From assembly GCA_029851415.1 (NCBI GenBank), contig CM056743.1, forward strand, positions 122,108,305 through 122,172,304: DNA of 64,000 bases. Reading direction: 5' to 3'. A model generated the notes under the pieces. That model saw nothing but the letters and a program-made list of their open reading frames with translations. It had not been told where the DNA came from and made no database searches. Source of the stretch: Eretmocerus hayati. Taxonomy: Eukaryota; Arthropoda; Insecta; Hymenoptera; Aphelinidae. Both the position numbers and the translations under genes were made by a program. How positions within the stretch are numbered: position 1 is the stretch's first letter; every line of letters starts with the position of its first letter. This document shows, one piece after another, positions 56,745-64,000 of this stretch.

Positions 56745-56844
56745 TTCAAACTAGCAAAACTGCCTCGCCCGCGGGCTCGCTCGGCCACAGTGGATATAGA
56801 CTCATTGAACATGTGAGATGTTAATATTTTCTCCAATGTTACCA

Positions 56845-57419
56845 TTGAATGCAAATAGTTCTATTTTTTCGAGAATTTTTCTTATTTCGAAATAATTTTG
56901 AATTTAATATTTTCAACCTATTTTTGAAACCATTAAGTTTGTCACTTTATTTCAACAAGTTCTTCACATACGTAATATTTTTGCATCGATTCGAATATCA
57001 CCGCGGTTTGAAATATAATCTTACAAAGAGTGTAACATCGCTTAAAGCAACTAACCAGATATTCGAGAAAAGAGAAAGCGCACTTTGCCACAGTGCATTC
57101 GACGTCCAAAAGTGGTCCTCTGGACTGCTTTTAGAATGGTTTCGGACCGTTTTTAGGACGTCCGGTTCCCTCAACTTTGACGCCAGGGACGTCCAAAAGA
57201 CGACTTTTGGACCAAAAAATGTTTGTCGGGTAAGGTTGATGTTACACGATATACCGATCCCGCCAAAATCTGGTACCGCCGAAAGCTGCAGGCAGATTAT
57301 ATTATTCAATTAATTAATTAGGCAGATTATCATAATTGTACGGTAGTATACTCTGCTAATGCGATTCTGTAAATTTTTTTCCTCAAGACATCCTGATTTC
57401 AAACTTATAGGATCCACTC
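56845..57419. other. AT-rich, with a shared 45-bp motif
   Basis: 57262-57306 (AAAATCTGGTACCGCCG, then GCTGCAGGCAGATTATATTATT) is nearly identical to 59957-59999. Open frames on both strands between 56849 and 57313 are unsupported. Confidence 0.5.
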
Positions 57420-57735
57420 AAAGCTGAAAAATATCACAAATTCGCTCATCATACACGTCAACTCATCAATCATCATCATTCCATCAGCTCACATCTCTTC
57501 AAACACTCATTCACTCTAGTTACATATACTTTTCATCATTTCCGTTATGTCATCAGCTCATATCCTACTAACATTTATTCACTTCATTTCCATCATTTTC
57601 GCTCGTCATGATCTTCAACACACGAATTCACTCATCATATACTCCAACTCATTCGTTATCATCATTCTATCAGCTCATACTACTTCCAACACCCGCTCAC
57701 TCCATCATTTTTGCTCGTTATCATCTTCAACAGAC
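57420..57735 (+). repeat. Imperfect direct repeat, period about 190 bp
   Basis: Pyrimidine-rich TCATCA-type sequence. ATTCACTCATCATA-ACTCCAACTCAT followed by ATCATCATTC-ATCAGCTCA occurs at about 57435 and again at about 57628. A GCGCGCG-TTGCGCGCG palindrome follows at 57750-57766, and a similar GCGCGCGCTGCGCGCGC at 58028-58044. Confidence 0.6.
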
Positions 57736-58770
57736 TAAAACTCTAGAACGCGCGCGTTGCGCGCGGAGTGTTACGATCACTTAAAATTCTGGGAAATTCG
57801 GCAAAAGCTATTATTGTGATTGAAAAGAAAATTATGCAGGTATATATGGTACCAAATATAAGCAAATATAATATAGTATGAAAATATGGGATGGAAATGT
57901 CATTCATCGATATGTTTGTCCATCTAACATGCCTCGAAATCGAAATTTATGGACCGCTGATCCAAAAATTCACGACCGTCTGAGGGATTTTTCGAGTAAT
58001 CTCAAAGAACTCTCCAATCTACGGAGTGCGCGCGCTGCGCGCGCACGGTTGAACCACCCGTGTGGTGTGGGGTCAAAGAACTATCCAGTTTCTTTAAAAA
58101 ATCATTGAGGGTGATCATCAAGGAACGAAGATCATTTTGAGAACTGGAGAATTGAGCTCAACTCCAAAATCAATGATTTAAATTTATGCAACGCTTAAGC
58201 ATGCATGGAAATTTCAATTTTCACGTGAAAAATGTGGATTTCCAATTCGATTGAGTATTCAAAGGTTTTCACTCATTCTCAGATGGAGAAATATTCTCCT
58301 TCTTCTTCTCGTTCTTCTTCCCTATGCCGGCTATAAGAAAGAAGGAGGGAACATTTTTCAGGGATATGCACAAAGATCATCGGTAATGCTTCTGTAGGAA
58401 TCTTTTTAGTTCAAAAATGAAGATTTTTCGATCGATTATTTGAAATTCAATTGTTCATCATCCAGAAATGAGAAAGTTATTGAACCCCCCACAATTTGGG
58501 AAAATACACTATTCACAAAAAAAAATTCTTCAACCCATTCGGTCCAATTCAGTGCCATCCACCAACTGGAGAGTTATTTCACGCATTCCAACTTGGAGAA
58601 TTATATTCACAAATTGGAACTTTTTCAAAAATGATATTGGGATATTCCACATTCACAAAGAGAATTTTAGTTGATCTACGTCAATCAGAAAATTCTATAT
58701 ACGCAATTGAAGACCTATGTTTAAAACTCCATCATTCACGAAAAAAGTCTAGTTAATCCACACTTAATCA
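57736..58770. other. AT-rich, no supported gene
   Basis: The region contains the two GCGCGC palindromes noted with the preceding repeat. Overlapping open frames at 58440-58756 in three phases arise from a repeated ATTCACAAA / TTGGAGA motif pattern and are not genes. Confidence 0.4.
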
Positions 58771-59627
58771 AAAATGGAGTCGTGCTCAACCCCACTCGCA
58801 AGGCCCTCATACGAGACGTCGAGAGGGGGGAGACCGTCGAAGAGTGGCAAAAAGAGTGGGAGAGCTCAACGAAAGGGAAGTGGACGCGAAGGCTGATCCC
58901 CAACATAGCCAGGTGGATCGATCGAGCTCACGGAGAGCTGGATTACTGGCTGACGCAAGCGTTTAGTGGGCATGGCTGCTTCGGAGAGTACCTGGAGCGG
59001 TTCCAGAAGAGGGAGACCCCGGTCTGTCAAATGTGTGCGGCAGACTGGGACGATGGGAGCATGCACTCTTCCATTGCATGAACACAGCTACGGAGAGAGC
59101 GTAGCTCGTGAACTGGCTTGGAAATCAGATCACCCCTGAGAATCTATTGCCGTTCATGCTCCGCAACAAAGAGACATGGGATAAGATCGCCGCCTATATC
59201 AAGACGGCGATCACCCGAAAAGAAGAGCGAGAACGGGCATTGCAGCGTCAAGCAAGGGGCGCTGCATAGCGAACAACGACGACTTGAAGAGTGATCATTG
59301 ACGACGAAGAGAGAAGACAGAAGAGCGGACACACCGAAGAGGGACGCCTCATGGCGCGCGATACGCCTCCCACCCTGAAGTAATGCTAACGCGGTTCTGG
59401 GGTGGGTTGGTTAGATAGTGGTTAGCTGCCCCCAGTTCTGCAATGATGGCTTGCCAACATCGTAGGGCTGAGAGCAGAAGGTTTTAGCCCCCAGGGCACA
59501 CGGGCGTTGGATTCATGCTCATCCGGTTTACCGGGTGAGCAAAATGAAAGCGCTTATGGTCTGCCGGTGGGAGATCCATTAGGGATAGCCTGTCATCAGA
59601 TTTTTCCTTATATTCCAAAAAAAAAAA

Positions 59628-59703
<76 letters not shown>

Positions 59704-59705
59704 TG
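58771..59705 (+). pseudogene. R1-like non-LTR retrotransposon, 3' remnant
   Basis: Codons from 58782 give W-x3-KGKWTRRLIP, then HGELDYWLTQAFSGHGCFGEYL and a Cys pair (VCQMC). This is the conserved C-terminal region of R1-clade ORF2 proteins. A frameshift near 59060 moves the HALFHC zinc-motif end into another frame, which has a premature TAG at 59099 and ends near 59268. A GC-rich 3' UTR follows to about 59620, then an A-tract and a TAG-type trinucleotide tail. The reverse transcriptase and endonuclease are absent, so the copy is 5'-truncated and dead. Confidence 0.8.
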
Positions 59706-59716
59706 TAGCAGTAGTG
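59630..59716 (+). repeat. (AGT)n microsatellite tail
   Basis: About 25 uninterrupted AGT units follow an A13 tract. This is the 3' tail of the R1-like remnant, probably expanded after insertion. Confidence 0.9.
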
Positions 59717-59956
59717 TAGTGTAGTGTTAGCTAAGTTTTAATTTGTAGAGACTGAAGAGTTAAGAGAATGAAAAATGGACGTCGAAAACCGCACGAAAAT
59801 GTTTTCAAATTGAAAATAAGACTAATAAGGTCTAAATAAGGTACAAAAAAACTTTGTATGTATTCATGAATACATTTAGAGGGCAAAAGTCTAGTAAAGT
59901 AAGGTCTAAATAAGGTTCAAATAAGGTCTGTATATATACGTATATACATATAGATC

Positions 59957-59999
59957 ACAAAAATCTGGTACCGCCGGACGCTGCAGGCAGATTATATTA
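59957..59999 (+). repeat. Shared motif with 57262-57306
   Basis: AAAATCTGGTACCGCCG-A-GCTGCAGGCAGATTATATTATT occurs twice in the window, 2.7 kb apart, in direct orientation. It may be the terminus of an unrecognised element. Confidence 0.6.
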
Positions 60000-61740
60000 T
60001 TAATTTGCAAGAGCTTCGAGTCTTTGTAGTATGATCTCTCTTCGCTGGCTGATGTAGTACGAGCCTCGTCGAAAACTTGTGCTGGCAAACTTAGCGGTCT
60101 CGCTATGGTCGACGGAGTCCCTATGCAAACCCGGTGTGAGCAGCCAACGTATTGCCAAATTAAAATTTTTTCGCCAATGCCAAAACAGTAGACTTACCCG
60201 TGATCCCAATTTTACGAAATTCTACCGTACGCGCAACGATTGCATGTCATACCAGCTGGTGATGCGACGAGATCTCATTTGAAGTGGTTCCATGGCAAAT
60301 AGAGAAATCTCGATGAGTTGCACCAGTTGTGAAATTCACGTTTGAGTACTTTTAACAAGAAATTCGACTTTTGGAAAAATGTTAGTCAAAGATTCGAAGA
60401 AACCTGGTCTTGGACATCGCCATGAGATGTTGCTTGTAATTTATACAGAGACTCTATATTACCAAAGTTATATATAAGTTGTATATGTGAACCCGATGTA
60501 TTATTAACCTATACATGAACTACATGACATTTTTTCACTTGGGGATCGGGATGAAATGAAATTTGACGCCGTCTCTATCTCAGCGCGTCCGAGATCGAGA
60601 ATCTTTCTGTCTTTCACATATCTCGGTCCAGATTGTTGGGAACAGATCTCATCTCGCCTCATCACTTTTTTTTTATATAGATGGTTAAAGGCAAAATCTG
60701 CCTTTTCGGGTCTGTCGTCAGGCCTTAATGCTTTTGTAAATGATGCGTCTCACGAACGAATTAGAAACAGTTGAATTCAAAGTGAATACTAATTTCACGA
60801 GAAAATTGATATTTCTACACTACAAGTAGAAGATAAAAAAATCAACTACATGGCGCTGTTGAAGATTAAGAAATATGATTGATGAGCATAAATGGATGAA
60901 GGCAAACAAAAAGAATTTCAATGAACTTTGAAAATCCATTAATTATACCGAGTGATGATCGTAATTAACAAGCTTCGACAGCTATCGTGAAGATTACTGA
61001 TTATTGTTTAAGAAATGTGACCAATTTCCAAGTGTTACTACCGCAATATTGATTTGCTGAATGATTCGCTAAAAGATAAATCAAACTGCATGAATTATAC
61101 AAAAAAGGGAGGGACACAGGCTTTCCTTTGGAGATATTACATTCTCTTTACTAATGTCAAGTGGTATTACGTTGATACAGTCTTGTTTACTCAAAGAGAT
61201 CATCCATTTTCGTAGCAGGGCAATTCTAGCAAATTTTTTCATTTGAATCATTCTTCTAAGTTCTTTAAAAACTCGACCTATTTTCACAAAATTCTTCTTC
61301 CTCTCGCCGAGATTCCTCGACTGAGAGTTACACTTCTTAAATACCATGATTGTGGAGATAATTATGTAGGTATTATCTATTCATGGCGTATTTTCAAACT
61401 CTTCATGTATGATTTGGGCTAAGATATTTCCTCGATAAAATAAAATGAAATAAAATAAATGAATATTTAACTTCTAATTACTGGAATCAAGAGTGACTTC
61501 GCACGCTTTGGATTATACACAACTGAGACATCGCTTCTTAGTAAAACTGGTGCCAAAATTATTCTATTCGGCCGATTTCGACGATTCATAGCTCATTTGA
61601 TTAGTGATATCTTTGACTTTCGATTCGGAGTCTACCGAAATAATTTTTCGAGAGTTGCAAAGCTCGGATCTAGGCTTCCTTTATGTTTAAATCACGATCG
61701 CTAAAAATGTAAATTTTTACTGAACTTGCTCCTAAAAGTG
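60000..61740. other. AT-rich, no supported gene
   Basis: An 88-codon frame at 61081-61347 (-) starts with ATG and is rich in Lys/Arg (RVFKELRRMIQMKKFARIALL). It has no clear splice sites or domain and is left uncalled. Confidence 0.35.
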
Positions 61741-61775
61741 TGCAGGGGTCGTACCTGACCCGGTGCGACCCCTGC
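61741..61775. repeat. Hairpin, 11-bp perfect stem
   Basis: TGCAGGGGTCG pairs exactly with CGACCCCTGCA around a 13-base loop. It lies in a small region with pairing flanks (AAATTTTTAC and others), probably a MITE centre. Confidence 0.7.
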
Positions 61776-61834
61776 AAATCCAAAAATCATGTTCAAAGTT
61801 GCGATTTTTAGGTTAGAGAGCCATTATCACTTTC

Positions 61835-62165
61835 TCGCAGTTTGTCGAAAAACACAGTTCGATACACGGGTGTAAAACCTATTTTTTGCATCCTCGTGTT
61901 GATTCCAACCTTCGACTACGGCTCAGGCCGGAAACCTATCACTCGGATGCGAGTGATAGGTTTTACTCCCGGTTGCAATTATAAAATTGGCGTTTTTTCG
62001 CCCTCATGCGAAAAAATAGCATACTTCCCTTGCTTGCCAGGCTGTTTTAAGGCACGGGGAATATTTTCCCCTCGTTATACTCGGGAAAAAGTCATCCTCG
62101 TGCAACAGTCTAGCCTTGCATCGGGAGTAATATACTATTCCACCCTTGTATAGAAGTGTACTATT
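61835..62165 (+). repeat. Dispersed element, diverged copy 3
   Basis: TCGATACACGGGTGTAAAACCT and a later GGCCGGAAACC relate it to 10120-10345 and 44018-44215. A perfect ACCTATCACTC/GAGTGATAGGT hairpin (61935-61965) is specific to this copy. The block ends with CCACCCTTGTATAGAAGTG. Confidence 0.6.
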
Positions 62166-62173
62166 CCCTACAC

Positions 62174-62850
62174 GGTGCGCCTCTAGGACAAAGAAGCTTG
62201 ACAAAAGTGACGAAAAAATCTGGATAAGCCATCTTTCGCATTGAGACTCACCAAGCAAGGCCCATTTTTCAGATAAATCGTATCAGATCATCTCGTGGAG
62301 TGATTGTCAAATCAAGAGTTCACCATGCATACATTCCTTATGGAGGAGTTCGGCCACTCCCTGTTTTCTTCGCTTCCTCGAGGTTCCCTCGCAATTACTC
62401 CAAAAAGTTGGTTACTAGCAAAAAATGACAAGAATAATTTTCTGTAGATCTTCCAGAGATCTACAAGATGTTGTAGATTGATCGAAAAACTCAGCCTTTT
62501 TTCATGGTAATGAAGAAAATGGTAGAAAATTACCAAAAAGTGCAAAGCTTTTCGCCAGAAACTTCAAAAAATCTATAAAATGCTATTCTTGAAATTTCTT
62601 GCTAAGGCCCGCCTTTTCTGCGTAATTACGAGAAAACCTCGAGGAAGCGAAGAAAACGGAGAGTCGCCGAATTCCTCCATAAGCAATATATGGTGAATTC
62701 TCAATTTGACAATCACTCGATGTGACAATCTGATATGATTTACCTGAAGAATAGTCCTAGTTCGGGGAGTTCCAACGAGAAAGATGGCTTTTTCAGATTT
62801 TTTTCATCACTTTTGTTGAACTTCTTTGTCCCAGAAGCGCACCGTGCGCA
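62174..62850. mobile_element. Foldback element, about 220-bp arms
   Basis: The left arm (62174-62400) and right arm (62620-62850) are inverse copies: CACGGTGCGC at the outer end, GACAAAGAAG, AAAATCTG, AAGCCATCTTTC, GAGTGATTGTCAAAT, TTCACCAT, GAGGAATTCGGC-equivalent and GCGAAGAAAAC / GTTTTCTTCGC near the centre. Identity is about 80 percent. It is non-coding. Confidence 0.75.
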
Positions 62851-62934
62851 CTGGTCACGGCAACTCGTGCGGAAACGCATTTTCCACCCTTGTTGCGTAA
62901 TGTACTATGTGATGTATTGGAAGACTAATATCTC

Positions 62935-63240
62935 TCAAATTCTGAGGCATTTTAACAAGAAACTTCAGAATTTTGACCCGACAGAAGAAACTAATCCTAC
63001 TCAACTTTACGAATCAGTCTGAATTTCTTTGGGAACACCTTTCACAATTCTGAATTATGTGTCGACTGGGTTCACCCGCTGAGGGGCTGGCGAGACAAAA
63101 AATTGAACAGGCGGTTGACGATTTTTTTTCTCAAAAATTTACTAAGCCACTGTTTTGCATCGAGAAAATACACATAGGTATGGAACTTCAGCCCCCAAGA
63201 TTTTTGAGTCGAGATTTGAAAATTAGGGCTGTATCTTCCT
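62935..63240 (+). repeat. Dispersed repeat, copy B
   Basis: This is the diverged relative of 1365-1665, with the same order of motifs: CTGAGGCATTTT, AAGAAA, TTTTGACCCGA, ATCGAGAAAATACACA and AAAATTAGGG. Confidence 0.55.
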
Positions 63241-64000
63241 CCAAAAGGTTCAAGAAGTCATGCTGCTCGCAGTTTCGATATAAGGGTGTGGGGGTAATAT
63301 TTCGCCACTGTGCTAACACGAAAAATTCAAAGCTTTCTTTTATGTTGTGCTGAAACAAGCAGGAATCCTTCGGGGTCGATCCAACTCACTGCTTCCGCCG
63401 AATCGCAACGAAACAAACATTCAAAAAAATTCTCGGCGAGATCAAGGAATGCCTACTCTTGAGTTCGGCATTAGGGGGTAAATTAGGTGCACTCAACAAA
63501 ACGAAGTTTGCTAACTTCTCTTATGATCCTCAAAAGTTAATTGACTGAAACAAAAGAAGACAGACATCTTCATACCCCTTTGCTCGTAATGTCATTTCTC
63601 AGACATCAGAAATATACTGGTATCACACCGACAATGGTTAAAACAAATTAAAAAGAGAACAAAATCTAGCGGCCATTCGTTCTCTTCCTCTTCCAAAACA
63701 CCAAATCAAATTTTTTTGTTATTCTTCCTACTCGATTTTCCAACGGGTAAATTAGAATCGAAAACGAAACATTACACATCTGTAACGAAAAGGAGTGAAA
63801 AATACAAACTCAAGTGGAACAAAATTAAAATTTCCTGAAACCATAGTAGATATAGTAGCAGTTGATCCGATAGTGACGACTCCTCGTTGGGTGACGTCTT
63901 CAGCTCGACGTAGAGAGTGAAAAAAATCATGAATGAAGCTGAACACTTGTGATATTTCTAGAGAGAAGTGCTTTAATGGGTATTGTTAATGTATCAATTA
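63241..64000. other. No supported feature
   Basis: AT-rich sequence to the end of the window. A GGGGGTAAATTAGGTGCAC motif at about 63474 resembles the TACCCAACTTGCC repeat ends of 28550-29505. Confidence 0.35.

Noticed and set aside
61081..61347. 88-codon basic minus-strand frame
   Set aside because: It has no splice sites of quality, no domain and no neighbour support.
61741..61775. Rho-independent terminator or riboswitch
   Set aside because: The genome is eukaryotic and the hairpin lies in a repeat-rich non-coding region with no U-tract.

Overview
The window is nuclear DNA from an animal, most probably an insect. It is mostly AT-rich, intron-like or intergenic, and packed with animal-type transposable elements (an I-clade non-LTR retrotransposon, an R1-like remnant, and hAT, MULE, pogo/Tigger-like and DDE_Tnp_4-type DNA elements). 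Nothing bacterial, plasmid-like or organellar is visible, and there is no CRISPR array, rRNA or operon. The species cannot be named from the sequence.

Host genes are sparse. The one convincing complete gene is an intronless 300-residue secreted pro-protein at 15048-15950 (+). It sits in a CpG-rich, GC-rich island (about 13620-15950). It has a signal peptide, an acidic and basic pro-region, a furin-type site and a seven-cysteine C-terminal domain whose spacing fits the PTTH/Trunk cystine-knot family (IL-17-like folds are the alternative). Three further reading frames end at good splice donors and may be exons of larger genes: 56557-56744 (-), 7171-7399 (-) and, weaker, 47664-47958 (-). A tRNA-Pro-like Pol III relic lies at 31717-31797.

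The rest is a layered transposon landscape. From left to right: (1) 0.9-13 kb, small MITEs, foldbacks and tandem repeats, with a decayed MULE transposase fragment at 6297-6655. (2) 16.9-21 kb, two foldback elements. (3) 23.06-30.29 kb, an onion-like structure: an old foldback element with GC-rich palindromic minisatellites in both arms, whose centre has received two more foldback elements and a fourth element. (4) 31.86-43.47 kb, a DNA transposon with 1.36-kb terminal inverted repeats and a DDE plus SWIM-finger transposase. It is interrupted by a full-length 5.3-kb I-clade retrotransposon with an exact 12-bp target duplication, and a 0.45-kb MITE sits in its right arm. (5) 44.9-45.2 kb, a MITE with a 9-bp target duplication. 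(6) 46.2-46.8 kb, a minisatellite. (7) 49,419-54,942, a 5.5-kb hAT-type element with an exact 8-bp target duplication. It is built from two 2447-bp near-identical inverted arms around a 630-bp core of the same minisatellite family, and each arm is itself an older palindrome. (8) 55.7-56.5 kb, a pogo/Tigger-like element; 58.8-59.7 kb, an R1-like 3' remnant with a trinucleotide tail; then more foldbacks to the end.

The genes do not form a pathway. The window's interest lies in the putative hormone-like ligand, the interrupted DDE/SWIM transposon and the unusual density of nested, palindromic, non-autonomous elements. Boundaries of old repeats are estimates from reading by eye.
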